Assembly: GCF_024139115.2 (NCBI RefSeq)
Contig: NC_085139.1
Span: 144,014,652 to 144,078,651, forward strand
Length of the DNA stretch: 64,000 nucleotides
Reading direction: 5' to 3'
From: Armigeres subalbatus
Lineage: Eukaryota; Arthropoda; Insecta; Diptera; Culicidae
The position numbers and the translations under genes were made by a program. A model generated the notes under the pieces. That model had not been told where the DNA came from, made no database searches, and worked only from the letters and a program-made list of their open reading frames with translations. Positions within the stretch are counted from its first letter, which is position 1, and each line of letters begins with the position of its first letter. Of this stretch, positions 30,623 through 43,379 are shown in pieces.

Positions 30623-32200
30623 GGACAAATATCTACTATAGCTTTTCCTCAGTGTGGAACGAGACAAATTAAAATCGAATACACTATAACAACGATTGAA
30701 AGTTCTACACATACTACTGATTGGTTCATTTTGGCCATAATTTGTACGGGACATGGGGAGACGAATAACATTGTGGGAACGAAGATCACGACGACGAATA
30801 TCAATATTTATAAGACGAAGTAAACTTCAACAGTCAACGTTTGAGAGCAAAAGGTCAGATACAAATGAAGCCTTTGCGACATCACGCCGCAGATACAGCG
30901 GTTCAAGTCCTATGAGTTTGCAACGATCCTCGTATCTTGGGAGGTTCTGAGGATCGTTCCAAGGCAAGAGACGAAGAGCAAAACGAACAAACTTACGCTG
31001 GATAGACTCAATGCGTTGGATGCCATTTTGATAATATGGGGACCACACGACGGCTGCGAATTCCAATATTGGTCTAACTATAGAGCAATATAAAGCTTTC
31101 AAACAGTGCACATTTGTGAAGTTTTTTGTAACACGAAATAGAAATCCAAGATTTTTAGACGCTTTTGAAGAAACATACGCTATTTGGTCCATGAATGAGA
31201 GCTTACAGTCAAGCATTACTTCTAAGTCTTTCACGGCTTTGTCCTTCCGTAAGGTTGTGTCAAAGATTTTGTAATCGAAGTTAATAATTGATTGCTTGCG
31301 AGCAAAACTACTAACAGAGCACTTAGAGGCATTCAAAACCATCCGATTTGTAACACACCATTCGGCAAACGCGTTGAGCTGAGATTGCAAGTACAAAGCA
31401 TCAGTTTTAGTACGAATTACATGATAGAGTTTAAAATCATCTGCATACGAAACTTTGAAGCTTTCGATAGAGAAATTCACGTCGTTTAAATATAAAAGGA
31501 AAAGATATGGCCCGAGATGGCTTCCTTGAGGAACACCTTATGTAACATTGAAAGATGTAGAAATATTGTTTCCTATTTTGACAGACATTTTGCGACCAAC
31601 TAGATAGGAATTGAGCCAATTTAAGATGTTTCCATGAAATCCAAGTCGCTGCAGTTTGAACACTGCAATCTGATGATTGATTTTATCAAATGCAGCTGAT
31701 AGATCAGTGTATACAGCGTCAACTTGGAGTCGATTCTGTAGACGTAGAGAACGAGCTATAAACGAAACGTACGACACGAGGCTTGTGGTGGTAGACCTTT
31801 CAGGGATGAATCCATGTTGAGTTTCAGTTATATAATTACTGCAGCTGTAAGTTAAGAATGCGAGGACAATAATCTCGAGTAGTTTAGCCATTGCGCAGAG
31901 AGAAGCGATTCCACGGTAATTTGAAACTTCGCGTTTGTCGCCTTTTTTGTAGACTGGAAAAATGTAGGAGCACTTCCAAACATCTGGAAAAACTCCGGAT
32001 CGTAAAGATGTATTGAACATGGCGAAAATATTTGAACGAAACTTTGTCTCAATATAGGCTATTCTGTTCCCTACCAACCGTCCATACATCGCACGCTGGG
32101 CACTTTTGAGGGTAAAAATTTTTCTGACAAAAACTTTTTTTGTTGGAATTATTTTCAGTGTATTTTTATCCGAAACTAAACCGAAGAATGCCATACTTAT
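30623..32200 (-). pseudogene. CR1/Jockey-like LINE reverse transcriptase
   Basis: A 5'-truncated ORF reads from about 32194 to 30827 on the minus strand. RT motifs in order are FPDVWKCSYIFPVYKKGD, NYRGIASLCAMAKLLE, QHGFIPERSTTTSLV, AVYTDLSAAFDKINH (motif A), GVPQGSHLGP (motif B) and VSYADDFKLY (motif C). Then come VLNASKCSV, KDLEVMLDCKLSF, ALYCSIVRPILEFAAVVWSP and a C-terminal tail. One in-frame TAA just before GVPQGS (about 31541) separates two otherwise collinear segments. Endonuclease and ORF1 are missing. The 3' UTR continues to 30623 and, after the 8.7-kb insertion, at 21862-21300. Confidence 0.88.
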
Positions 32201-32316
32201 CTCAGAACCCCAAACAACTAAATTTTAATGATAGTTTGCCTAATTTAGCAACCAAATATAGTTTTTTTTAATTAAGGGTAACATAAAAAAAATGTTCATA
32301 TGTTCAAAAAATATGT

Positions 32317-32516
32317 CTTCTTCTTCTTCTTCTTCTTATTGGCATTACATTCCCACACTGGGACAGAGCCGCCTCGCAGCTTAGTGTTCATTCAGCACTT
32401 CCACAGTTATTAACTGCGAGGTTTCTAAGCCAGGTTACCATTTTTGCATTCGTATATCATGAGGCTAGCACGATGATACTTTTATGCCCAGGGAAGTCGA
32501 GACAATTTTCAAACCG
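32317..32516 (-). mobile_element. Feilai-type SINE, 5'-truncated with 9-bp target duplication
   Basis: Only the tRNA-unrelated 3' part is present (minus strand), with an extended (AAG)n tail. The tRNA head with A and B boxes is missing. The direct repeat aaaatatgt at 32308-32316 and 32517-32525 shows that truncation happened at insertion. Confidence 0.85.
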
Positions 32517-32525
32517 AAAATATGT

Positions 32526-34829
32526 ATGTTCCTTTATTCGCTTGTTTAGTTGCGACCAGTTACGACCCAAACATTGTACTCTGCTTGACTGTACTGGAAT
32601 ACTTAAAATATGTATGTATGTATATGTACTACTCCAACATTTATCCAATCCTTTTCCTCTTAGTCAAAAATCGGCATATAACCGCTTCGTTTTATAAAAT
32701 TGATCACTATCTGGTCAAAATTCCGATAATTTGATTTTGATTTTCTTCCTTTTTCCAACAGGTTAGTGCTTGTTGACCATGTTTTTTTACCTTTGCGGGG
32801 TGGATAGCGAAACGCTTGGTCAAATTATACGTCTCGATGCGCTTCCTACAGAGTCAAGTGTCCAAAACTCGAATTTTACGATAGATCGGAAACAACAAAT
32901 TTTCAACAAACAAAAAATTCTGATTTGAAACTCAACATATCAATACATAGAATGCAGGATCAAGCAAACCAATATCTTCATGAGCTTTTGAGTAGTAACA
33001 CTTTTAAAGTGGATAATTTATTTTCGATACAGTCATTATGTGCACTTTTCTTTTTAAATATTGTTTCAAGCTATTAAGCTGAGTCAGGTTTTTAGTCTAG
33101 TTGAGGTGAATCGAATCCATAAAGATTGAATCACAACAAATGTACCTATAAAAAATAAAAGTATACATATGAAAATGGTATTTTTTTTATTGTATGAGGA
33201 ATATCCTATAAATGAACGAATTTCCATAGAAAATATATGTCCGACAACAAATCAACCACGACCGAAGGCAAATTTTTCGTTGCAGAAAATGGACAACTTA
33301 GGGTACATAAAATTATGCCCCTTTGCGTTGTAGTTCTGGAAATAGAATGGTATCAATACGAAAGTCATCCATCATGTTTTCCATCATGCAAATGGTCCTT
33401 ATGGTTTCAGTGGGGTCGCGCTTCAATTCCGAGTATAAAGGAGGGGTATATCATACTTCAATTCAGATTTACGTTGCTCCAACTTACCCTAATGTGCAAT
33501 ACCAGAAGTATTTGATTACAGGGTTCTGCCTGATACCAATCCATTTTGCTCCACTGATCAATGTGCGTCCATTCTAATCCAGTAACGAAACATTTCACAT
33601 AACAAAAGCTCTGTGAAAGTTTTTCTTTCCAACTGAAAATGCAAATATATCGAGTCACTAGATTAGAACGAACGCCTAACTTTTCAAATTAAAACTCTAA
33701 CTTCTGTTGCGTAGAAAAAAAAACTAGTAAATCCTTTTCTACCTGCCAGAGAGCTTGAACCTAAACAAAGTTTCCTTCTTAAGTGTACGTCTGACCGCGT
33801 CTTGCCAATCTTCGCCAACACGATAGCACGCCTGACTCTGTGCCCACCGCTGCTGCAGGCGCGCCCATCGTTGTCGTGAAATTGACGTTTTAATCGAGGC
33901 AGTTCACAGCTGAAAGGTAATTAACACTTTGTAATTAAAACTTTCCATCGGGCTGCATTCTTCCAGCATTGCTGCTCTTCACGGTTTAACCAACAAATAT
34001 AGTGGTACAGTCTGAATTGCAGGTTTGTTGGAAAAGTTTACTCCGGCATGAAGGCAGTTTTAACGTTTCCAGTTCCGGTTCTCCCCTCAAAGTGTCGGAT
34101 ATGTATGATGTGCACGATATACCGATGTTTGGATTTTTCGTTACCGTTGCCAGCAAGGTAGCGCCTTTTTGATTTCTGAACGTTTCACCCGGGGGAAGTT
34201 ATGTGCGAGCAATTGACTTGTTCTACTGAATAGACGGAAGTGTAAACAAAATTTGAAATGATTGATTGGAAAAGTTGGTTTGGTCTGACAGCGAAATTTG
34301 TTTTTCATTTTATGCAATGATCGAAAGGAACATGCAAATTGCAGAATAACACCGAGATTTTATGGGGAAACATAAAATAATTTCAAATAGTTTCAAACTT
34401 CGCTATCAACACGTTTGCTTTACGCATTGATTACATACATTAAAAAGAAATGTAATATAGAAAGCTATTTTAGCCGACGGAGGCGGCGGCGGCCTAAATA
34501 TGCGTGGCAATTCTCATTGTTTCTTTAGACAAATACATTAACAAGAAAAACATTTGTATTTTGAAGGAAAAATATAATAAAAATCCTCAGGAATTTTTTC
34601 TAAATTTTCCAAAATATTCTTTTTAGGTTTTTTTAGTTCCTCTAGCAATTATTTGAAATTTCCAATGAAAGCTTTTAGAATATCAGAGGGAAACTTGTTT
34701 GGAATTTGAAAATGAAGTTTTTTAGAATTTCTAAGAAAAGATATTAAAAATTTCCGCAGGAGATTTGTCCTTAAATTTTTTTTCGGAAATTCCACGTGAA
34801 ATTGTTCAAAAGGGGAAGAATCATATGGC
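32526..34829. other. Non-coding stretch without assigned features
   Basis: AT-rich DNA with short TATG repeats near 32610-32630. A less AT-rich part (33770-34170) includes GCTGCTGCAGGCGCGCCCAT and a possible splice donor AAAG/GTAATT at about 33916. This could be a non-coding or untranslated exon, but I see no protein I can support on either strand. Confidence 0.35.
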
Positions 34830-35110
34830 TAAACGTCATTGTGCAAATTGAACGTTAGGACGAAATGGTTAATAGGTCGAAAACGGTTTTACCGAAAATG
34901 TCATTCGGTCAAAAGCGACATACGGCTGAACTGGTAATTTGACCTAAAAAGCAGTTTGCCTTAACAGGTCATTTGGTCGAATAGGTCATGTAACCGAAAA
35001 ATCCGTTTGGCCGAAATGTTCATTAGGTCTACAGTCGAAAATTTTATTTGCTAAACGGGTAATATTCGACCAAACAACTTTCGAGCTTGTGGCCTTCAGC
35101 CAAATGGAAT
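34830..35110. repeat. Degenerate GGTCATTTGGTCGAA-type repeats
   Basis: Motifs such as 'ggtcatttggtcgaat', 'tttggccgaaatg', 'cattcggtcaaaag' and 'ttcggccaaacgg' recur every 15-25 bp over about 280 bp. No coding function; an eroded short-unit array. Confidence 0.65.
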
Positions 35111-35504
35111 TCGGCCAAACGGCCCTTCTCCATTCAAGAACTTGATTTCATCGAGAAGTTCATTAGATTGCAATGGAAAGTCGTCGGTAATTTTGCACGA
35201 AATTGAGGTATCCGTTCCATTATTAATAACAATGCTTCTATATCAATTACATTCGCAAAACAGAGAATCTAGGCTCAATTTGTGTCATGTTTTGTTGTTA
35301 TCCGGCGTGCTCACTGCTGAAAAAATCACAAAAATGAGAAATAAAACAATTTGCGCACCATTACGCAAATTTTTTACGTTTTTTTTCGGGTTTCCAATGG
35401 GAATATTTTCAGACAACGAAATCTGTGGATTTCAACGGAAAATTCTTCGGCTTAACTTTTACAGACAGATTTTAGAATTTCAACGAGGAATGGAAAATAT
35501 AAAA

Positions 35505-37905
35505 AATTAAAGATTTAAAAATATTAAAATTAAATAAATAAAAAATAAAAAAAAATTAATAATCTAAAAATTTTAAAAAATCTTAAAACTTTAAAATGTT
35601 AAAAAATTTAAAGATTTAAAAATTCAAAAATTGAAAAATTTAAAAATTTAAAAATTCATAATTTTTAAAATTTTAAAATCTAAAAATCTGAAAATTTTCA
35701 AATCTAAAAATTCAAAAATTTTAAAACTCAAAATTCCAAAAATTAAAGATTTAAAAACTCATAACTCTTAGAATTTAAAAATTTTAAATTTCAAAGCTTT
35801 AAAATGTTAAAAATGGTAAAATTTTAATAATTCATAATTTTTTAAATTAAGAAATCCAAAAATTAAAAAATCTAAAGATTTTGAAATCTAAAAATTAAAA
35901 AATTTTAAACTCAAAATTTAAAATATTAAAAATTTAAAAATTCATATTTTTTTAAAATTGAAAATTTAAAAATTTAAAAATTCAAAAACTCAAAAATTTA
36001 AAAATTTAAAAATTTAAAATTTAAAAATTTAAAAATTTAAAAATTTAAAAATTTAAAAATTTAAAAATTTGAAAATTTAAAAATTTAAAAATTTAAAAAT
36101 TTAAAAATTTAAAAATTTAAAAATTTAAAATTTAAAATTCTAAAATTTAAAATTTAAATTTAAAATTTAAATTTAAAATTTAAAATTTAAAATTTAAAAA
36201 TTTAAAATTTAAAAATTTAAAAATTTAAAAATTTAAAATTTAAAAATTTAAAAATTTAAAATTTAAAAATTTAAAAATTTAAAATTTAAAATTTAAAAAT
36301 TTAAAATTTAAAAATTTAAAATTTAAAATTTAAAATTTAAAAATTTAAAAATTTAAAATTTAAAATTTAAAAATTTAAAATTTAAAATTTAAAATTTAAA
36401 ATTTAAAATTTAAAAATTAAAAATTTAAAATTTAAAATTTAAAAATTTAAAATTTAAAAATTTAAGTTAAAATTTAAAATTTAAAATTTAAAAATTTAAA
36501 AATTTAAAATTTAAAATTTAAAAATTTAAAAATTTAAAATTTAAAATTTAAAATTTAAAATTTTAAAATTTAAAAATTTAAAATTTAAAATTTCAAAATT
36601 TTAAAACTTTAAAAATTTAAAAATTTTAAACTTTAAAATTTAAAACTTTAAAATTTAAAATTTAAAATTTAAAAATTTAAAATTTAAAAATTTAAAGATT
36701 TAAAATTTAAAATTTAAAAATTTAAAATTTAAAATTTAAAATTTAAAATTTAAAATTTAAAAATTTAAAAATTTAAAATTTAAAAATTTAAAATTTAAAA
36801 TTTAAAATTTAAAATTTAAAATTTAAAATTTAAAAATTTAAAATTTAAAAATTTAAAAATTTAAAATTTAAAAATTTAAAATTTAAAAATTTAAAATTTA
36901 AAATTTAAAATTTAAAAATTTAAATTTAAAAATTAATATTTAAAATTTAAAATTGAAAAAAAAATTAAATTAAATTTAAAATTCAAAATTTAAAAATTTA
37001 AAAATTTAAAAATTTAAAAATTTAAAAATTTAAAAATTTAAAAATTTAAAAATTTAAAAATTTCAAAATTTCAAAATTTCAAAATTTTAAAATTTCAAAA
37101 TTTCAAAATTTTAAAATTTTAAAATTTTAAAATTTAAAAATTTAAAAATTTAAAAATTTAATAATATAAAATTTGAAAAATTGAAAAATTTGTAAATTGA
37201 AAAATTTTAAAATTTTAAAATTTTAGAATTTAAAAATTTAAAAATTTAAAAATTTAAAAATTTAAAAATTTAAAAATTTAAAAATTTAAAAATTTAAAAA
37301 TTTAAAAATTTAAAAATTTAAAAATTTAAAAATTTAAAAATTTAAAAATTTAAAAATTTAAAAATTTAAAAATTTAAAAATTTAATAATTTAAAAATTTA
37401 AAAATTTAAAGAATTAAAAATTTGAAAATTTGAGTATTAAAAAAATTGAAAATTCGAAAATTTGAAAATTTGAAAATTTGAAAATTTTAAAATTGATAAT
37501 TAAATCAAAAAAAAGTTTAAAAATTAAAATATTAAAAAAAAATCTAGGAATTTAAAAATCTAAAAATTTAAAAATTTAAAAATTTAAAAATTTAAAAATT
37601 TAAAAGTTTAACAATTCAAAAATTTTAAAATTTTAAAATCTGAAATTTAAAAAATTAAAAATTTAAAAACTTAAAAATTTAAAAATTTAAAAATTTAAAA
37701 ATTTAAAAATTTAAAAATTCAAAAATTTGAAAACTTGAAAATTTTAAAATTTAAACATTTAACAATTTAAAAATTGAAAAATTTAAAAATTTAAAAAATT
37801 AAAAATTCAAAAATTTAAAAATTTAAAAATTTAAGAATTTAAAAATTTAAAAATTCAAAAATTTAAAAATTTAAAAATTTAAAAATTTAAAAATTTAAAA
37901 ATTTA
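35505..37905. repeat. 2.4-kb (TTTAAAAA)n / (TTTAAAA)n array, almost GC-free
   Basis: About 2.4 kb consists nearly only of A and T, built from TTTAAAAA and TTTAAAA units with scattered C or G in the outer, older-looking parts (35510-35980 and 37400-37900). The core at 35990-37400 is almost uninterrupted. The unit is partly self-complementary (AAATTT, TTTAAA), so many alternative hairpins are possible. No ORF of note. Confidence 0.95.
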
Positions 37906-38194
37906 ATTCCTCAGATAATTGAAAGATTTTCTATGCCCGCCATTCTTGAGTATGTATCTTGTGTAGCAAGTACAATATATACTAGAGTTTTCTATTTTAA
38001 AAATGCATTTGCTATTTTAAAAATCTTCCTTTATCTAGTTTGGATGAAATTTAGCTGAGCACAAGCGGTTTGAAGCTTGTATGAAAACGACCATAAAAAC
38101 AATAACTTTTGTGAAAAACTGTTCCGCATCATTGCCCAATAGGCTTCATGTTAGCAACATTAGAAATTCACCAAGGAAAAATATCGTCGTTTTG

Positions 38195-38935
38195 CCTTTC
38201 TTGTACAACTAAGTTGTACCGAAAGGCTATCATTTCACTCCAAATTCGAACTTTTGATGGAAGTCCCGGAGACCCATAGTGTTATATACCATTCGACTCA
38301 GCTCGATGAACTGAACAAATGTCTGTCTGTCCGTGTGTGCGTGTGTGTGTGTGTGTGTATGTGTGTGCGTGTGTGTGTGCACAAAATGCCATAAAAAACA
38401 TTAGCCAAATTTTCACATAGAAACTCTTAATCGATTTTCTTGCAACAAGTTGCATCCGACAGGGACTAAAACGCCGTTGATCACTATTGAATTTCATAAT
38501 AATTGCAAATTGCAAAAAATAGATAATATTAAAATAGTGATGAAACATATCACATAGAACAATAATGTGTTATGAAAAATGCCTTGCATCTATAAATATT
38601 TTTAAAGTTTATCCGTGGCTTGCTTCCATTAAGAGTTTCATCGTACTATAAAGATGCTCGTGTTGCACGCATTTAGGCGTAAGTATGCTCCTCGTTGAGT
38701 TTCATAGTACTATGAAATTGTCCGAAAGTCAAAATTCGAACATAGGAAATTCGAAAAACTTTTGGCAGCGCCATCTGTCGTCTACTAGTGTAAATTTTCT
38801 ATCATAACATTAGACGGTATAACTGTTTTGCCTTTCTTGTACATCATCGAGGTGTAAGCGTAAAGACTACATTTATTACCTGTTTCCGCGAGAAAGGCGC
38901 CATCACCGCTAGGTGGAATAATCTGAGTTTTTTCT
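38195..38935 (-). mobile_element. Hairpin-tailed retroposon, interrupted copy
   Basis: On the minus strand the 5' signature (CAGATTATTCCACCTAGCGG and GGCGCCTTTCTCG) lies at about 38893-38930. The terminal hairpin, with stem GCCTTTC/GAAAGGC, inner stem GTACAAC/GTTGTAC and loop TTA, lies at about 38195-38228 and is followed by A residues. A CA tract (38330-38380 as TG) and the CAACAAGTTGCA motif lie between. About 250 bp (38570-38820) do not match the other copies and look like an insertion. Confidence 0.7.
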
Positions 38936-41900
38936 AAACGATTTGATGCTAGCAAAAAAAAAGTATTAGGGAAATACTGAATTGTGGGAAATTCATTTTA
39001 AAACGCAAAAGAATAAACATCAATATCAATAATGAGCATTTTTGTTTTCTTTATAATTTTGCTCACAAAAGTAAGATTGCTTCGAAACAACAACTGGCTT
39101 TTAGCTAAGGATCTATTCTGTGATGGCGATGCGTTAAGTATATTCAAATAGATTCTGGGCTGCTTCACGAAACGATGCTCTACATAAGTGGCAATTCTCA
39201 TAGTAATTTTCATAAAACCTTCAAATGGCATGTGCACAATCAAATTACATCCGAATCAGCTAAAAATTTAGGAGGACTATTAAAGTAGCAAAAACAATCG
39301 TTTAAGCACAAGGGAGCGAAAAAGTCAAAATTTGAATCACTCTAATGTATACACTTATGCCCAGGGAGTCGAGAATGTTTCTTACCCGAAAAAACCTAGA
39401 CCAAATTAAAATCGAGCTCGCCATCGCCGGATTGGCATTCTTACTCCTTCGCTCGCAAGACTCTTACGAAATTTCTCCAAAGAATCACCCAGAAAATCCT
39501 TCAGGGTTTTCTCAGCAATTCCTTCCGCAGCTCCCAAAAGAAATTACTCCGGAAATTCTTCGGCTTTTTCTACTATGAAATCCTGCAAGAATTCTGTCTC
39601 AGAAATCCCTCTTTATATGCAAGCAATTAAAAAAAATTATTTCCCTAGTAATCTATAGAAAACTCCTTAGTAAATTGCACTTTTTTCGCGAATTTTCGAG
39701 TGAATCGTCGTCTTAAAGTGTATATAATACAGTGGATAAATCTCAAATTAGAGACCGTGAACAATGTTGTTGCTTAAACTTTTCCATAAGTGGCAATATC
39801 ATCGCGTATTTAGTCCAGTTGAACATTATGTAAAACAATAAAACTTCAATTCAAAACCGTCTATACTTTATCCTTTCGTTACTACTAGATATTCGAGACA
39901 GTTTTAAACGAGAAAACCCTTTCCGAGGTCTTTTGCTGAAACAAATGAGCAGTATTAATTAAGTAATTCGATCACAACCAGCGACGTGAAAAGTTTTCCC
40001 AAGACCACGGATACATTGAATAATTTATTGATCTGGCCACAGATGTTTCGGAAGTTCCCAACAGCCAACAAGCGCAATCACTCATGCCTCAATCATGTAT
40101 CTTCTTGTTATTCGCAAAGCCCACTCACAAGCTACCCAAACACAGCTCGATTTCTTATTCTGGAAATATGTAAAATTTCAAGACTGCAGTAGGAAATGTA
40201 CAGTCGGCGGAGGAAGATTGCTGGTTTTCCTTTCGAAGCATTTCTTTCCGCCCTTCGAATGCAGTAATAATAAAGTTTTTTCCTTCCCGTAGCTTTCTCA
40301 CGCCAACCGAGATTCACTGTCTGCTGAGCTATGCGAGTACCTTGCCATGCTTTGAGGTCGTGGGTTTCCTTGGATGGTGATGGTCGACTGAATGAATATC
40401 ATTTTCCTTCACGGAACACAGAAGACTGAAGAGTAAATAATAAGTCCAATGTTGTTTGAAGTGTGCCAAGCTCGCCAAAATTGAAGCAGCTGAGGAAACG
40501 GAAGCTCTTCTTCCATCTCAGTCGGATACCTTATTCAGTTGGATTCGAGCGATCTCGGAAAATATTTCAATTTCCTGTAATTAATAAGTTATAACAAAAG
40601 TTTCCTCAAGCGTACAGAATGAAGAATTAGGATGGTTTGCCTTTGTCCTAGCCCGAGACATGAATGGAAGGTAAAGGGATGGGAATAACTTTCCAATAAG
40701 TTATGCAAAAGATGAGTGGAGTTTTTGTCTCTTCTGCCACAGATGTATCAACAACGTTTGCAAGTCTGAATGTCCAGAGGAAGTGTTAGGAAAAGTTTAG
40801 TATCTTCAAAAAGTTTTTCCTGTTGGTGAAGAATATGCTTTATAATTGATTAGTTTTTGTGCTGAATTGATGTTGTGCAAAAAGTAATTTGTTGAAAGAT
40901 TATCCGTCTAATCTTTTACTGCATATGGTATGAACTAACTTGTTTTCTTTCTCCAGTATTTGAATTATGCTATTACGCAGTGCACAAATAAAAGTGTAGA
41001 CATAAACCTAGTCGATTTTATTGAAAGATCATCATGTCAATCATCCATCATAAGTTTTCTTTATGTCTTGTTATAAATTGAACTCTAAATTGGTGACAAA
41101 TCCCCTTTTGCTGAACAATTACTTATGTCGAGTAATCACCACAGGGCTTCGATTCTTGTTGCCAGTTGGGCATTGCCATGCAGAGTTTTGGAAAATTTTG
41201 GAAAGTGCACACTCCGAATCTCATTCTCGTCTGATGATGAATTTAAGTAATTAGGTCACACACACTCATGGTTTGCCGATAATGCGATGTCATTGCAATG
41301 CTCGAATGCAGATACCGCTCTAATCGGTATTCCATGCGTTCAAAAAAAAAATGTTACTAAAACTTACAATAACTTGATTTTATAATTTCATTGATTCATC
41401 ATGTATTTCACAGTTTCAACTCATTCTTTCTTAAATAGACGTTGAATAAATTCAAGGATCGATGCATTGGATTATTATTCAAGTGTCCGTAAAACGAACT
41501 GGAACAGTACACTTAACGAAAATTGTCCGCTAGTGCAAGTCTTACCAATAGCAGAATAGCAGGAGCTGCTTTTCGTACCGTAAATGCAGTAGCGTCGAGC
41601 TGGAATCCAATTTTCGTTTGGAGCAGATACTCTTGGAAGCGGTGTTGGGATGCAAAGGATGATACAATTCTGCCCTGCCAAACTATGACACTATTGCTGT
41701 TGCTGGTATGACGATTTGCACTAACGGCTACCAGGGAATGGCGAAAGCCACAGCAGAATCGCTTCCAATGTATAGGGTGGAAAGTGTTCATACCCGTTAC
41801 GCCCCAAACAAAAAGTGTTCACGAAAAAATAGTGGCAAGAGATGCTTAGAGACGTATAGCAGAAAAGTCTTACTGTGACATCAAATCGAAAACTATTCCT

Positions 41901-42219
41901 GCTGTCAATGAGAGCAAATCGAAAACTAATTTTGATATTGTTTTCCGATAACAAAATAAGTACACAGTTTGATGTCAAATCATACGATTCAGAAATCTAC
42001 AGCGAAATGAGATCAAAATATGCAATCAGTATTGATGATTCATATTTGATAACAAATTATGATTTCAATTTGATGTCCAATCAAATCCATTTCATTATGT
42101 TCTCAGATTTTGCTCGAGTAGCGTGCCAGGGAAGTGAAAAAAAAACGAAATGCAATGTTCAATCAGGTCAATTTTCAATAGCAAGCAAAGGGACCGATTG
42201 TCCTTAAATCAACAGATGA
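38936..42219. other. AT-rich stretch with a Feilai fragment
   Basis: At 39352-39405 a short fragment matches the middle of the Feilai SINE (TTATGCCCAGGGAGTCGAGA … CCTAGACC). At 39445-39610 are degenerate 'gaaattcctcc'-like motifs. The rest, including 41480-41780, which is less AT-rich and open for 60-90 codons on both strands, shows no domain I recognise and I do not call a gene. Confidence 0.4.
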
Positions 42220-42223
42220 ATTA

Positions 42224-43376
42224 CTGTGAACTCCCCCTAACTCGATGCTCTGTAGCTCGATATTTTCTCTTACTCGATGAAATTCAAAGTCCATTGAATC
42301 TAGCATACTGCGCTCCCTCCGCAAGTGGATATCTCCCTTACTCGATATTCTCTCGATTCCAATGCATTTCCACCTCGCTAATTCAATGTTGTAAAAAACA
42401 GTACATGCACAATGTAGTTGTAATTGAAAAGTGATAAGCGAGAAGTGAGAAATAAGTAGATAGAAGTGAGAAATGAGACGCGAAAAGTGAGAAGCGAGTA
42501 GTGGGAAGTGAGAAATGAGAAATGACAAATTCGAAGTGCGAATTGAGAAGTTAGAAGTGAAAAGTTAGAAGTGAGAAGTGAAAAGTTAGAAGTGAAGAGT
42601 AGTTATAAGTGAGAAATGAGAAGTGAACAGTGAAAAATGATAAGTGGGAAGTAAGATGTGCGAAGTGAGAAATGAATAGTAAGAAGTAAAAAGATAAAAG
42701 TAAGAAGTAAGAAATTCGAAGTGAGAAGTAAAAGTTGGACATGAGAAGTGAGTAGTAGGAACTTAGGAAGTGGGAGATTAACAGTTAGAAGTAAGAAGTG
42801 AGAAGGCCAAAGTGAGAAGAGAGGAGTGTAAAACGAGAGGTGAGAAGCGAGATGTGCGAAGAGAAAAGTAAGAGGTTAGTTATGAGGAGCGAGAAGTGAG
42901 TTGTGAAAAGGTGGTAGTAAGAAGTGAGGACCGAGGAACGAAGAGTGAGAGACGAGATTCTTTCTATTTTCATCTTTCTTTTTTCTTCTTCTTTCTTCTG
43001 TCTTATATCTCCCTACCCACTTTTCACTACTCAACATATCGCTTCTCAATTCCCAATTATCATTTCTCACGTCTCACCCCTTGCTTCTGGTTTTCTTACT
43101 ACTCACATCATTTACCATTTTTTTTAATACTTAATTCTTTCGTTTCTCAGTACTCACTTCTCATTACTCTGTACTTCTCTCGAACATCTCATTTCTCAAT
43201 TCTCAGCTCTCGCTGTTCACTATTTACTTCGAACATCTCACTTCTCACTCCACTTGATAAATAAACAAATTTTAACTGTTCAGCTAAATGGCATTCAGCC
43301 AAATATAAATGTGTTTCCTATCTCGATACCTCCCTAACTCTATGGTCCCTTCAATATCGAGTAAGGGAGAGTTCAC
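42224..43376. mobile_element. TIR element with internal inverted purine/pyrimidine arrays
   Basis: The left end TGTGAACTCCCCCTAACTCG and the right end reverse-complemented, TGTGAACTCTCCCTTACTCG, form terminal inverted repeats with further CTCGAT(A)TT motifs inside. Between them, 42430-42960 is a purine-rich plus-strand array of GAAGTGAGAA-like units and 42965-43255 is its pyrimidine-rich inverse (TTCTCACTTC). The whole is a foldback-like structure of 1.15 kb. Open frames within it (for example 42551-42742 minus) are repeat artefacts. No transposase; target duplication unclear. Confidence 0.65.
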
Positions 43377-43379
43377 AAA

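Noticed and set aside
33237..33515. 92-codon ORF (+)
   Set aside because: AT-rich codon use, no domain, overlapped by another frame; no splice or start context to support it.
34030..34170. Possible coding exon
   Set aside because: No splice-site pair with an open frame and no recognisable protein; left as unassigned.
41475..41791. Overlapping ORFs of 60-92 codons in a less AT-rich block
   Set aside because: Open on both strands, no motif recognised; not enough to call an exon.
42175..43264. ORFs rich in Leu-Leu-Thr-Ser-His-Phe
   Set aside because: They are translations of the GAAGTGAGAA / TTCTCACTTC arrays, not proteins.
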